From Chromobotia macracanthus (lineage: Eukaryota > Chordata > Actinopteri > Cypriniformes > Botiidae): 64,000 bases of DNA. The DNA is taken from contig JAZGTH010000074.1 of NCBI GenBank assembly GCA_036877525.1, positions 5,605,501 through 5,669,500 of the forward strand. The letters are read 5' to 3'. The position numbers were made by a program, and so were the translations under genes. This document shows positions 39,401 through 46,504 of the stretch, piece after piece. The notes beneath the pieces were generated by a model. It was not told the DNA's origin. It saw only the letters and a list, made by a program, of their open reading frames with translations, and did not search any database. Numbering within the stretch: the first letter of the stretch is position 1; every line of letters starts with the position of its first letter.

Positions 39401-40889
39401 AGAAAAAACATTTAAAGATGTACTATGTTAAGATTAATTGTACTACTGTGTTTTCTCTTACTCTTTGTAAACACTCAACAAAGACTATTTTTGCACTATT
39501 TTGCATTCAAACTTGGCTCAGAAGCACACGCCCCCTGCCCCCTCACCTGTGCATTGTTATTGGCTGGGGGCTACACACCCACTGGCCAAAGGTTGCCTTT
39601 TAGAACTGTACCAAAACAAAATGCCTGAACACCCCAAAACAAAAAAATAATAAAATACAGGCAGAGGGCAGTATTTCTGTAGACATAAACACCACCACAC
39701 GCTTCTTGTGGATCATAAATAATGTTTGAGAAGGATTACTTTTGAGGCCATATTGTATTGTGTTCAAAATCCTGAGCAGTGCACCTTTTAAGCACTCTTT
39801 TAGCATTTGTTTCAAAAGATACTGAGAAACTGTAATAATTTAAGTGTGTCTAGTATTTTGTATTGACTAGTAGTGTGTATAGGAGTTACAGTTACAGAGT
39901 TACAGTGGTTTTTAACAATCAGTTGCATAAATTACATTCACACATTGTTATAATAAGACAGTGTTTACAATATGAGCATACAGTATGAAACACATGCTTC
40001 TGTCAAAAATGTGCATCTTAGCATCAGAAGTGCATAATTCTGCTGGGTTCTCATCATGACGCTTGCTGTAAAGAAATTTTATATATTTTCTGATTTAGTT
40101 ATCCACAGAACTCAAGTGTGGTTCCATGGTCGTATTTCACGGGAGGAATCTCACAAGATGATCCATCAGCAGGGCCAAGTGGATGGGTAAAGATAATTTG
40201 TTACTCTTAAAAACATGCTGTAAAATGCTCTGTTCTAACTGTGTTACAGATGACTTACACTTAGTTGTTTGTTGTAAACAGAATGTTTTTATTGCGGGAC
40301 AGTCAGAGCAATCCCAAGGCATTTGTACTTACACTTTGTCACCACCAGAAAATCAAACATTTCCAGATTTTACCGGTAAGATTTTAGTTTCCTGCACACC
40401 GAATACACAGCATGTCAAATGTGACACTGTTGGAAATATTGTGAAGTTTGTAAAGAGAATGTAAATGCGTTGGATTTAATGAACCCTATTTTTAGCTTGC
40501 TGAGATTTGTGTGGTGGGGCTTTATTTACCCTGGATGGAAACATACTTTCAATAGATGTTTTTTCTTCTAAAGTCTTTATATTGTATGCAGTTTTGCTTT
40601 TTAAGGTAAATGTGTAAATGTATTGTTTTAAGAATGTTATAATATTGTCATATTTTCTGGTATAATATTGTCATAATCTTTATGACAATTTTTTGGCAGT
40701 GTAGGATTTTATAATTTGCTGACTAATTTGCTCTTTTTCCAGTGTGAGGAAGATGGTCAAATGTTCTTGAGTCTCGATGACAGCGCCACCAAATTCTCAG
40801 ACCTGATCCAGCTGGTGGAGTTCTACACACTGAACAGAGGAGTTCTGCCATGTAAACTAAAGCACCCCTGCACAACTGTGGCCTTATGA
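1877..40889 (+). CDS. grb10: Growth factor receptor-bound protein 10 (whole spliced gene, 16 coding exons)
   Basis: Grb10 is a cytoplasmic adaptor of the Grb7/10/14 family. It binds activated insulin, IGF-1 and other receptor tyrosine kinases through its BPS and SH2 domains and dampens their signalling; in mammals it is an mTORC1 substrate. The coding segments are 1877-1927, 10395-10488, 16289-16493, 17523-17664, 31844-32000, 34548-34663, 35956-36030, 36278-36415, 36613-36723, 37819-37917, 38418-38495, 38830-38946, 39240-39306, 40099-40186, 40282-40375 and 40743-40889. They sum to 1779 nt, or 592 residues plus stop, with every junction in frame; human GRB10 is about 594. In order there is a conserved N-terminus (MALAGCPDYFLHHP), the family motif SLPAIPNPFPEL, RA (about 165-250), PH (about 285-400), BPS (about 423-490) and SH2 (about 491-585, with WFHGRIS and the phosphotyrosine-binding Arg518 in FLLRDS). 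Teleosts can carry two grb10 paralogues. This is the copy linked to ddc; I cannot assign an a or b suffix. Confidence 0.96.
4075..5517 (+). mobile_element. Tc1/mariner-type DNA transposon, full length but decayed
   Basis: The left end (CAGTGTATTCGGAAAGTATT) and the right end (AATACTTTCCGGATACACTG) are inverted copies of each other. Long subterminal repeats follow, with matching motifs such as ACCCCATAATGACA on the left and GTCATTATGGGGTA on the right; this is the IR/DR arrangement of fish Tc1 elements. A TA flanks the right end at 5518; the expected TA on the left is not intact. The transposase between the repeats is broken (separate entry). The insertion sits in grb10 intron 1. Confidence 0.9.
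4393..5310 (+). pseudogene. Tc1-like transposase remnant
   Basis: The frame opens with ATG at 4393 and reads MKYKELSVDFRGRVVSRHKS, the DNA-binding helix-turn-helix start typical of fish Tc1 transposases. It stops at TAA 4540. Further pieces continue in shifted frames: LRSDETKIELF around 4832-4864 holds the first catalytic Asp region, and SPDLNPIKHLWRDL around 5107-5148 holds the DLNP motif region. Several stops and frameshifts, plus a 10-bp tandem duplication near 4911-4930, show that it is inactive. Confidence 0.88.
6371..6521 (+). repeat. tRNA-derived SINE
   Basis: The 5' part resembles a tRNA, with an A-box-like segment TAGGTCAATTGGTAGAGCAT at about 6374 and a B-box-like segment GGGCTCAATTCC at about 6417. 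The tail, GCTTTGGATAAAAGTGTCTG onward, is the common teleost SINE 3' module. It is too diverged to be a functional tRNA gene and has no clean cloverleaf 3' end. Confidence 0.75.
10320..10346. repeat. (TG)n microsatellite
   Basis: Short TATGTG and TG repeats lie about 50 bp upstream of the grb10 exon 2 acceptor. Confidence 0.8.
10395..10488 (+). CDS. grb10: grb10 coding exon 2
   Basis: The exon encodes 31 codons plus one base, starting DNVDRAANHRQAD and ending SPNHQ, and it completes the Glu of EDDVDLEALV with exon 3. The upstream boundary is a tandem acceptor (CAGCAG at 10389-10394). The donor is GTCAGT at 10489. This is the weakly conserved linker between the extreme N-terminus and the conserved EDDVDLEALV block. 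Confidence 0.88.
12515..12838 (+). mobile_element. Degenerate MITE of the TTAA family
   Basis: The left part carries the family signature AATTCTGTCTTCTACTCACC, then TTCTGTGGAACAGAA. The right part ends TTGAGGTGAACTATGCCTTT and a nearby TTAA. The order and spacing fit the same family as the better copy at 41648-41872. It is heavily diverged, so the boundaries are approximate. Confidence 0.5.
13500..13980. repeat. Diverged interspersed repeat, probable DNA-element remnant
   Basis: The block begins CTTGGTTACATATGTAAGAG, followed by AACGAGACACTGCATC and GACACTATGGG. This resembles the terminal part of a dispersed element I associate with cyprinid genomes. It continues with short imperfect internal repeats (GGGAGCAGAG, TCTATGGAGNG). 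Assignment is by pattern memory only. Confidence 0.4.
14320..14613. mobile_element. MITE with about 25-bp terminal inverted repeats
   Basis: The left end GTAACACTTTAGAATAAGGT pairs with the right end, whose reverse complement reads GGTAACACTTTATAATAAAG. The roughly 290-bp interior is noncoding and AT-rich. A partial relative lies at 22021-22270. This is a nonautonomous DNA transposon in grb10 intron 2. The 8-bp flanks GTGTTTCT and GAGTTTCT are similar but not exactly adjacent to the ends, so the superfamily is not settled. Confidence 0.8.
15359..15411. repeat. (GT)n(GA)n compound microsatellite
   Basis: About 12 GT units run directly into about 10 GA units, then GGGAGAGA. This is ordinary simple sequence within grb10 intron 2. 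Confidence 0.95.
16289..16493 (+). CDS. grb10: grb10 coding exon 3
   Basis: It encodes the conserved segment EDDVDLEALVNDMNSSLESL, a Ser/Thr/His/Pro-rich linker and RSQPMHILAVR, matching mammalian GRB10 in order. The acceptor is CCCTGTCAG, ending at 16288, and the donor is GTAAAC at 16494. It enters in phase 1 and leaves in phase 2. The poly-Pro segments of the human protein are shorter here. Confidence 0.95.
16494..17522 (+). other. grb10 intron 3 (1 kb)
   Basis: This short intron is mostly AT-rich at its 5' half. It contains the candidate cassette exon 17175-17249, which is described separately. Nothing else is evident. Confidence 0.7.
17175..17249 (+). CDS. grb10: Candidate alternative cassette exon of grb10 (25 codons)
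   Basis: The segment follows a good acceptor (TTGTTCCCTCTCAG) and is followed by a weaker donor (AG|GTTAGC). It is 75 nt, enters and leaves in phase 2, and is open in exactly the frame set by exon 3. Inclusion would insert 25 residues (starting SCRSEQEVEPNELVND) between HILAV and RRLQEEE. The main transcript inferred from human homology skips it. An open frame of this length has a fair chance of arising randomly, so this is a hypothesis. Confidence 0.4.
17523..17664 (+). CDS. grb10: grb10 coding exon 4
   Basis: It encodes RRLQEEEQQYRTSSL, the family-defining PAIPNPFPELC motif and a Ser/Pro-rich tail ending TGKY. The acceptor AG ends at 17522 and the donor GTAAGA begins at 17665, leaving phase 0. 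The Pro-rich motif is shared by Grb7, Grb10 and Grb14. Confidence 0.95.
19299..19560. repeat. Minisatellite, about 20-bp unit, about 13 copies
   Basis: Imperfect tandem copies of a unit close to GGACTGAGGCAGTAGAACTG fill this stretch. Individual copies differ by substitutions, and some are shortened or lengthened. This is a VNTR-like locus inside grb10 intron 4. Confidence 0.93.
22021..22270. mobile_element. Partial MITE copy, same family as 14320-14613
   Basis: The left end GTAAAACTTTACAATAAGGT and then TCCATTTGTTAAC match the left end and early interior of the element at 14320. The following AGTTAACATGAAT and CATTTATTAATCTTA keep the family order. The right terminal repeat is not recognisable, so the copy is truncated or eroded. 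Confidence 0.65.
28019..28079. repeat. Perfect 29-bp inverted repeat with 3-nt spacer
   Basis: The left arm 28019-28047 begins AAATACAGTGCACAAATCTT. The right arm 28051-28079 is its exact reverse complement, separated by AGG. No mismatch is seen in the arms. It lies in grb10 intron 4, away from any exon. Confidence 0.95.
30676..30722. repeat. (TG)n-rich simple sequence
   Basis: TG repeats interrupted by AGGGG and GAGCG lie just upstream of the putative internal grb10 promoter. Confidence 0.8.
30750..30850 (+). promoter_or_regulatory. Putative internal (alternative) grb10 promoter
   Basis: An inverted CCAAT box (GATTGGTT, at 30759) sits upstream of a purine-rich, less AT-rich leader that runs to the candidate first exon ending at 31117. 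No clear TATA box is present, so the exact start site cannot be placed. This call depends on the alternative first exon being real. Confidence 0.4.
31073..31117 (+). CDS. grb10: Candidate alternative grb10 first coding exon
   Basis: An ATG at 31073 opens a 15-codon frame (MPSCSPDCCLLRPGE) that ends at a strong donor, GAG|GTAAGA, in phase 0. Exon 5 (31844) is also entered in phase 0, so splicing gives MPSCSPDCCLLRPGE joined to IVKIFSEDG and the complete RA-PH-BPS-SH2 region, about 443 residues. The upstream 300 bp is promoter-like. A second donor-like site (ACAG|GTAGGC at 30919) could mark a leader exon. There is no transcript evidence. Confidence 0.5.
31844..32000 (+). CDS. grb10: grb10 coding exon 5 (RA domain, first half)
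   Basis: It encodes IVKIFSEDGMGKMVEI through VYKNHCVDDNSWALVEHHP, the ubiquitin-like Ras-associating fold, at about residues 165-216. The acceptor TTTATTTCAG ends at 31843 and the donor is GTAACT at 32001; it exits in phase 1. It is near-identical in order to mammalian GRB10. Confidence 0.97.
32001..34547 (+). other. grb10 intron 5
   Basis: This is a 2.5-kb intron with no exon seen. It contains G-rich and T-rich simple stretches (for example around 34228-34267, GGGGGG tracts). The open frames here show no recognisable domain. Confidence 0.75.
34548..34663 (+). CDS. grb10: grb10 coding exon 6 (RA domain, second half)
   Basis: It encodes ERCLEDHELVVQVQATM and FLFRKNYAKYEVFKNPL, the end of the RA domain and the RA-PH linker. 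The acceptor is TCCACAG, ending at 34547, and the donor is GTAAGT at 34664, in phase 0. FRKNYAKYE is diagnostic for the Grb7/10/14 family. Confidence 0.97.
34664..35955 (+). other. grb10 intron 6
   Basis: This is a 1.3-kb AT-rich intron. I see no exon and no recognisable repeat. Confidence 0.75.
35956..36030 (+). CDS. grb10: grb10 coding exon 7 (RA-PH linker)
   Basis: Twenty-five codons read NFFPEQMVAWCQETNGAIHP then SQLLQ. The acceptor AACAG ends at 35955 and the donor is GTATGT at 36031; it is phase 0 on both sides. Confidence 0.96.
36278..36415 (+). CDS. grb10: grb10 coding exon 8 (PH domain start)
   Basis: Forty-six codons begin NFLNSSSCPEIRGYLHVKEV and end LRRSGLYISTKGTSK, which is the first strands of the PH domain (residues about 281-326). 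The boundaries are CAG at 36277 and GTGAGT at 36416, phase 0. Confidence 0.97.
36613..36723 (+). CDS. grb10: grb10 coding exon 9 (PH domain middle)
   Basis: Thirty-seven codons begin EPRHLQLLADLEDSNVFTV and end APTDYEFCIK. The acceptor CACAG ends at 36612 and the donor GTAAGT begins at 36724, phase 0. Confidence 0.97.
36760..37698. mobile_element. hAT-type nonautonomous DNA transposon (939 bp) with 8-bp TSD
   Basis: The left end CAGTGGTGGAAAAAGTACTC pairs with the right end, whose reverse complement reads CAGTGTTGTAAAGTACAAAG. The flanks are TTCAGAAG (36752-36759) and TTTAGAAG (37699-37706), an 8-bp target site duplication with one mismatch, as expected for hAT elements. There is no transposase frame inside. 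It fills almost the whole grb10 intron 9, between two PH exons. Confidence 0.88.
37819..37917 (+). CDS. grb10: grb10 coding exon 10 (PH domain end)
   Basis: Thirty-three codons begin PNKVKTEVKELRMLCAEDEQ and end CWMTVFRLFK, the C-terminal helix region of the PH domain with its invariant Trp. The acceptor is TTTGCAG, ending at 37818, and the donor is GTTAAC at 37918, a weaker than average site. Phase 0. Confidence 0.96.
38418..38495 (+). CDS. grb10: grb10 coding exon 11
   Basis: Twenty-six codons begin YGILLYQNYKIPQQRKTLL and end HFSSPV, the tail of the PH domain and the linker to BPS. The acceptor is TTCTAG, ending at 38417, and the donor is GTAAGA at 38496. Phase 0. Confidence 0.96.
38830..38946 (+). 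CDS. grb10: grb10 coding exon 12 (BPS region)
   Basis: Thirty-nine codons begin RSVSENSLVAMDFSGSIGRV and end EGHAWR. This is the BPS segment that binds the insulin receptor kinase loop. RSVSEN corresponds to the Akt/14-3-3 site described for mammalian Grb10 (Ser428 there; Ser426 here). Confidence 0.97.
39240..39306 (+). CDS. grb10: grb10 coding exon 13 (BPS-SH2 linker)
   Basis: The 67 bases encode KRSQRMNVLGSPSPLHPSSL and SG plus one base. The segment holds the serine cluster that mTORC1 phosphorylates in mammals (GSQSP there, GSPSP here, Ser472 and Ser474). The acceptor is ATATCAG, ending at 39239, and the donor is GTACTG at 39307; it exits in phase 1. Confidence 0.94.
39307..40098 (+). other. 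grb10 intron 13
   Basis: This is a 0.8-kb intron with no exon seen. The block 39510-39610 (CCCCCTGCCCCCTCACC and onward) is less AT-rich and may be an old repeat. Confidence 0.7.
40099..40186 (+). CDS. grb10: grb10 coding exon 14 (SH2 start)
   Basis: It encodes VIHRTQVWFHGRISREESHK through QGQVDG, the alphaA region of the SH2 domain with the WFHGRIS signature (Trp491). The acceptor is GATTTAG, ending at 40098, and the donor is GTAAAG at 40187; it exits in phase 2. Confidence 0.97.
40282..40375 (+). CDS. grb10: grb10 coding exon 15 (SH2 core)
   Basis: It encodes MFLLRDSQSNPKAFVLTLCH through FQILP. Arg518 in FLLRDS is the phosphotyrosine-binding arginine. The acceptor is TAAACAG, ending at 40281, and the donor is GTAAGA at 40376, phase 0. 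Confidence 0.97.
40743..40889 (+). CDS. grb10: grb10 last coding exon 16
   Basis: Forty-eight codons and TGA run from CEEDGQMFLSLDDSATKFSD to LPCKLKHPCTTVAL. They complete the SH2 domain and end in the family-typical VAL. The acceptor is TTTTCCAG, ending at 40742. Confidence 0.97.
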   Translation, partial: CEEDGQMFLSLDDSATKFSDLIQLVEFYTLNRGVLPCKLKHPCTTVAL

Positions 40890-41647
40890 CCTCCACATGC
40901 CTGATTCTGGTTAAAGACAAACACTGCGGCCATGTGTGCTGAGGTCTGATGCTTTACCGCAGGGCTGCAGAAAGGCACACTGCAAGCCACTCTCTGTCTG
41001 TGAGAGAACATCAGAACAACAAACAGGATCAGCAAAAATCTGCTGGAGGAAAAAAACTTGTGTGTTAGACGCTTAATGAACCTTCAGCCACCTGCACACT
41101 TGACCGTGGCCGGACCAGGTTTTCAGGACAGTCCTCCAGAGGGAATCTTCAGGATCTGCAGTCTGAATCTTAAAAATGCGTTAGTGGTTTTGAGAAGACC
41201 AGCAGAACACTCTTAGATCATGTGTTTGATTTTATTTTGCACTTGTGAACCAGGAACAAACAAGCTATGGCAATTGTTGCTTTCATAAATCAAGCAGGCT
41301 TAATCGCCTTTGCGTTCTAGAAATGCCTGTAAGATGTGGACAGCCGATAATTGTTTTGAGTACTGTGAAAAGATATTGCCCTTAAATCCATGCTTTTTTA
41401 CCTTATCCATAATCAGTTGAATCTGTAGAATTTTTAGTTATGTTTCTTTCTACAGTTTTGATCTTCTTCCTTAAGTTTTTGTAAAATCTGGGGCTATTTG
41501 CTCATCTTCTTGAGCACAAAACTCTTGTGAGTAAATGCATATGTCTTTGCTGACTGTTAAATACCTGGCTAGTTCTTCCCCATTACAAACCATATGCTGC
41601 GGCGCTCTCTGCTGGCCAAATCAAGAAGTAACACATCTTGCTACCCC

Positions 41648-41872
41648 TTAAAGGAATAGTGAACATTCAAAACATAAATGTTGTTAATTCAGCCTCATGT
41701 TGTTCCTAACCTGTATGATGTCATTTTTTCTTTGGAACACAAAAATAAAATTATTTAATTTCATAAACATCTACTTTTGTGTTTCACAGAAAAAAAGGCA
41801 CACAGGCTTGGAACAACACAAGTATAAGTCAATAATCACAGAATCGTAATTTTGAGTGATCTATCCCTTTAA
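41648..41872. mobile_element. MITE with TTAA target duplication
   Basis: The element starts TTAAAGGAATAGTGAACATT and ends TTGAGTGATCTATCCCTTTAA, with the interior phrases GTTGTTCCTAACCTGTATGA and CTTTGGAACACAAAA. This is a familiar cyprinid MITE whose ends are inverted repeats flanked by TTAA. The inverted interior arms (CTTGGAACAACA near 41810) are recognisable. It is a diverged copy. Confidence 0.8.
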
Positions 41873-42350
41873 ACATAAGTACAAGCAGCACATAGCTTCT
41901 CTACAGATATCACTACCACACTCATTAGGAACGGTGCCTTGAATCTGAGCAGAAATTTGTTGCGTTGAAAAATAACCACTAAACCCTCTGTAGGAGCTAT
42001 GCTCTGGATCACAGTCTGTCAGGGGCTAGAGCAGCAGACTGTAATCTCTATATCTGCTCTTATCCTCAGCCTAAGCTCCATCTTGGTGTTCATTTCTCTC
42101 CATGTCTCAAAAGATTGTCTTCAGTACAACACACTGTGAAGTCCAGGCTACAGACCACCACAGTACGGTGGGGTTTGAATTTCTGTTCTGCCTTGTCCAT
42201 GGTAGCAGTAGATACAAACAGATTTGTAGAAATATTTTTTGTACTTGCAACGCAATGTATAGACAGAGCCATGTTTTTAGTATTCACCTATAACGTATTA
42301 AGCTAGATTGAGAGGGCATAGCCATCGTGTCTACAAGTTCACCCAGGAGA

Positions 42351-42393
42351 CCATAGAAAAATGCAAATGACACATAGAAAAATGCAAATGACA
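42351..42393. repeat. 21-bp tandem duplication carrying octamer motifs
   Basis: The unit CATAGAAAAATGCAAATGACA is present twice in a row. Each copy contains ATGCAAAT, the consensus POU/octamer motif (42361-42368 and 42382-42389). Confidence 0.85.
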
Positions 42394-43195
42394 CAATCAT
42401 TTTTAAATATTGTTTTTTGACAAATTATTTATTTATCTGGATATGAATGATTACTTGAAATATAGTTTAGTTTTTCAGCGCTGTTTGATTGTCTTACAGT
42501 TACAAGAAATATTTGGACCTCAGTTAACCAGACAACTAGATCCCCCTTCTTAAACTAAACACAAATTCCCCTCCAGCATCTGTAGAACTGTAATGGTCTG
42601 TGTATTTGATTTTCAGTCCCATTAAACTAAATTCACATTGTGAAGTGCAAAACATCTAGGCCTAAAAACATTATGTCAAGTTTTCCTGTTTGTATTGCTT
42701 AATTCTAACAATACACATCAGTCAAGCATTGTTAAGGGTATAATATCAGTCCCATTTGGAACTTAGACCATATTGGATGTTTTAGCCACAGAAGGAGATT
42801 GCAGGGCTTAATTCACTTGAACTTTTTTGCATATTTTGCTCAATGGTCAAATTAATTGTAAATTAATCCAAGCTTTGCTTGGGGAGACAGTTAGTATGTC
42901 TGTTGTTAAATTAACTGCAGATAACTCTTCTGTGTTCTGCTTTGGATGGGACTTATACTCAGCAAAAGACACATACACACACACAAGCTTTTGTAACTTG
43001 ACATCTTTATTTTTTCAGAGATTGGTAATATCCTGTAGTTCTAGTGGAACAGTATATCAGACATTTTCCCACCTGATTTATGTATTCAGTTTGGAAGCAT
43101 TATGGTTATGATTACGCTTTTTGGATTTTGCCAGAGGAGATGTTATGTTACATAAAGGCTAGTTTTGTTCTTTGTTACTAGGAAATCACCTGTCT

Positions 43196-43201
43196 AATAA
43201 A
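43196..43201 (+). terminator. Candidate grb10 poly(A) signal
   Basis: AATAAA in the context TGTCTAATAAAACTGATCTG, followed within about 30 bases by TG/T-rich sequence. It is 2.3 kb after the grb10 stop. Confidence 0.45.
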
Positions 43202-44205
43202 ACTGATCTGTAGGTCCTTCAGCTTTTAATGAACCAGTTAATTATTCTGTCTGTCAGTCTGAAGGGAGTATGAGCAGGTTGGATGTGATGTCTAGCCACA
43301 ATCCAAACCTTCTGGGTGTCATTTCTGATTTGACACATTGTATGGTGCAATCACATTGTCTGTAATAGTTCATTTGGTTCACAGCGTTGTTTCATTTTTT
43401 AGCCATGATGTAAGATGCAGCTCACCAGGACAACTAGGTTACACTCCATTCAAGTACAACCGTTCAAGTTTGTAGATATCACACTGAATTTTTGGATGCA
43501 ATTTTATTTTATTTCCAAAATGGCATATAAAATGAAGAAACTTGACTTGCTTTAGTGCATTTTTATTATTTGGTTAGCTATGTATATATTGAATCTATTC
43601 TATTTTATGTTGCTTTGACATGCTAATTGATCTTGAGGAATATGATGTATTTGCATCAAGCTGATGGAAACTGGACTTGTACTCTTGTAGTCACTGAAGG
43701 TCATCATTAAGCTAAATTGCTGTTTTAAAAACTGACTTATTTTCACAAATACACTTATGAAAATGCTAACAAATTTATGCCTTGTAGATACTGTAGAAAT
43801 GTTTCTTTAACATAAATCAAAGACAGAAATTTTGCATTTTCTCTGTTGTTGTTGAAAGGAGCTGGCAGGATCATTCGAGAAATGTGTGAACTGTTGAGAG
43901 TTTATCAGTGAAAGAAATAAATGTCATTTCTATATTTAAATGAGATGAATGTAACTGGGTTGCTCAGGGTTGAAGCGGAGGCTGTTTAAAGCTGGTCCTA
44001 TGGACCAGCAAGACTTCTTTTCTTTTCTTGTCTTTTTCTTTTTATTAAACTAACATTGTAGTCCTTTGCTTCGGTCTTTGACTGCACAAGACCTCTGTAC
44101 TTTGTTATTCTCTCTTGGGAGTATGTAGGATGTAATGCATGAAACAACTTCATTCTCTGTTTCATAAAGCATATGGATATCAGGTGCCTCTTCTGATCAT
44201 TCTCC

Positions 44206-44271
44206 TCTCCTCCCTCCCTTCCTCCCTCTCTCTCTCTCTGTCTGTCTCTGAGTCTCTCTCTCTTCTCTAAT
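44206..44271. repeat. CT-rich simple sequence
   Basis: Pyrimidine-rich CTCC, TC and TCTG repeats lie in the presumed grb10 3' UTR. Confidence 0.8.
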
Positions 44272-44849
44272 GTAGGCCTGAGAGGGTGTTGCTAAAGCCA
44301 CTCAGGGTATGGTTACTTATCTAGCATTTGTGACCATTTGTCACTATTAGTAGTTTAGATGGAAGAAGTCCCGTTTTGCATTTCGGTCATTTGTGTTACA
44401 CTGTAATTACAGTGTAATTACATGAGTATGGAGTACTTAGTGTAATTATTTTTAGGACTGCTTGTAATTACAAATTTGGCTTGTTATTGCTCCTGTTATG
44501 AATCACAGTAACATGTAATACATATAACATGCACTGTAATGTAAAGCGGAACCTCTGCTGTGTAAGTCTTTATGTCACACCACAGGAATATTATCCCAGC
44601 CTTTTCCCATCCATCATACTATTTTCTGAGCTTTGTGTGTTTTCTAAATGCAAAAATGATCATGACATTTAGTAAAGTAAAGATAATCTATGTCTTTCAG
44701 GGAATGAGAAAAAAAGATTTCTCCTTTTCAGATTCTGTATTGATAATGTGTTCTGCTTGGTTCTGTAAATAGCAGAATGGCTTACAAATCCTAACTGTAA
44801 CCTTTTCAGGTATTTTTGTACAATTAAGGGACTGATATATTCTGTTTAG

Positions 44850-44855
44850 AATAAA
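44850..44855 (+). terminator. Candidate distal grb10 poly(A) signal
   Basis: AATAAA in TTTAGAATAAAACATT, about 4 kb after the stop and the last strong signal before the ddc promoter region. Confidence 0.4.
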
Positions 44856-45351
44856 ACATTAATACATTGCTATATCTCAAAGGTGTTGATATTATCTAAA
44901 CAAACACACATCACACACTTGCACTGTTCATATATTCAGGGGACCAACACTAAAATGTTGTTGATCCTATTTAGATTCAGGATAAGCACACAGCACCTGA
45001 TGTGTTGCAGTTATTGGATGCTTATACTTTAAATGGAACATCTGGGTAAATTAAACAAAGCAACTAATTTTTCTGAGTTTAATAAGATTTTATTTGTAAT
45101 TATTAAAAATATATATTTCAATGAAAATATAATAAGCATTTAAATATACTGCATATGCATTATTTCATTATTTTCACCTCAACGCATATACACAACTAAC
45201 AGTAAGTATTTACAGTATCATAACTTCCAGTTAGCATTGATCACTTCCACCAGAGGGCAGACAATGTCATATGGAGTTTCTACTCCATATTTCTGCAATG
45301 AAACTGTCATTTCTATCACCAGTGTCACTGTGCACTGTAATAAATGGATTA

Positions 45352-45377
45352 TGTGTGTGTGTGTGTGTGTGTGTGTT
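45352..45377. repeat. (TG)n microsatellite
   Basis: About 12 uninterrupted TG units are followed by AT-rich ATATAT-like sequence. Confidence 0.95.
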
Positions 45378-46253
45378 ATATTTATATATAATTTATATAT
45401 AAATATAATTAAATTATGAACTGTACTGTGCTATCTGTGTCAAGATATCTAGTTGAATGGAGTTCAATACTGAAATAGAAGTTCAATACTGAAATAGGCC
45501 TATTTATGAATAGTAATTAAGCTACACTGAGACTAAAAGGCCTTCCCCAAATATATTAAAGGGCCTTTTAAACCAACACGAAACAGCAACAAACACCATC
45601 ACAGCACTTTTCTAAACAACTGTTGAAAAAATGAAAAATGAAAAAAACGAAAAAATGTCCGGATCTGTGAAGTCTACCATTTAATCTAACATTTAATTAT
45701 TTTTAAATGTTTCAGATTTATGTAGCTAATGAAAATCTAATGAGGATTTGTTATGATTTTTTTAATTGTGATTAAAATAAACATTAAATGGGACACCCTT
45801 AAAATGTTTATTAATAATGGTTGCATAAACATTTTTACTCATATACTATTTCTTATAGATTTGAGTTCAGGAGCTAATTCACTGTAATGCACATCTAATG
45901 ATTAACTTTACAGGAAAGCACATTTATTCCATCATACAATATATTATTGGTGAATTGCTGAGTCATTCCAATGCAAAATGGCTGTAAATGTTACAGAAGC
46001 ACTTCAGCTGCCTATAAAACACAATACAGTACAATAAAATAATAACAACCAGGTAAAACCATTCTAATCTGTGTGAGATATTCAGTGTCATATCAACTAT
46101 TTTACAGTTAGTATATGCTGTTATGATTGTTGTGGTAATGTAATTATTCAGAATTAAACAATTGTGGCCATGCACTTGTGTGGGTCTATATTTGTATATT
46201 TGTGTATTTGTACATGCATGTAGTTGTACATGTGTGTGTACTTGTACGTGCAT

Positions 46254-46287
46254 ACATGCGTGTTTGTATTTGTACAAACACGCATGT
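46254..46287. repeat. 15-bp inverted repeat upstream of ddc
   Basis: ACATGCGTGTTTGTA and TACAAACACGCATGT are exact reverse complements separated by TTTG, inside a TG/CA/GTAC-rich stretch about 200-250 bp before the ddc TATA box. Confidence 0.9.
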
Positions 46288-46380
46288 GGGTCTGTGGGTC
46301 TGTTTTGCATATGTGTGGAAAGTGAACAGTTCTCATTATGAATCAACGCCACGTGCCCTGCCTGTATGTGCCCTGCTCTG

Positions 46381-46490
46381 ATTGGCTGTTTAAACAGCAG
46401 CAGGGCTGATAAACCCCCAGGCTTTCCTGCTGTTTCACATCACTCTGTTTTGCTTTGTGTGTGTTTGTGTGTTTATATATGTGTATAAAC
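46381..46490 (+). promoter_or_regulatory. ddc: ddc promoter
   Basis: An inverted CCAAT box (TGATTGGCTG, ATTGG at 46381-46385) lies about 90-100 bp upstream of two TATA-like elements, TTTATATAT (46472-46480) and GTATAAAC (46483-46490). A noncoding exon with a consensus donor follows at once. The start site is therefore likely near 46503-46515. Confidence 0.6.
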
Positions 46491-46504
46491 AACCAGAAGA
46501 GCGT

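Larger units (their letters stand above)
40890..44875 (+). other. grb10 3' UTR (extent inferred)
   Basis: After the TGA there is no further coding match. Poly(A) signals AATAAA occur at 43196-43201, 43916-43921 and 44850-44855, so the 3' UTR could end at any of these. The region includes a MITE at 41648-41872 and a 21-bp tandem duplication at 42351-42393. Which signal is used cannot be decided from sequence. Confidence 0.5.
44876..46440. other. grb10-ddc intergenic region
   Basis: No gene is visible. It includes a (TG)n tract at 45352-45377, a tandem 19-bp duplication (AGTTCAATACTGAAATAG) at about 45459-45497, and a 15-bp-arm hairpin at 46254-46287. The 3' end grades into the ddc promoter. 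Confidence 0.7.

Noticed and set aside
45963..46352. 129-residue minus-strand open frame before ddc
   Set aside because: Made mostly of translated TG/CA-type simple sequence (His/Thr/Cys-rich), overlapping the ddc upstream region.
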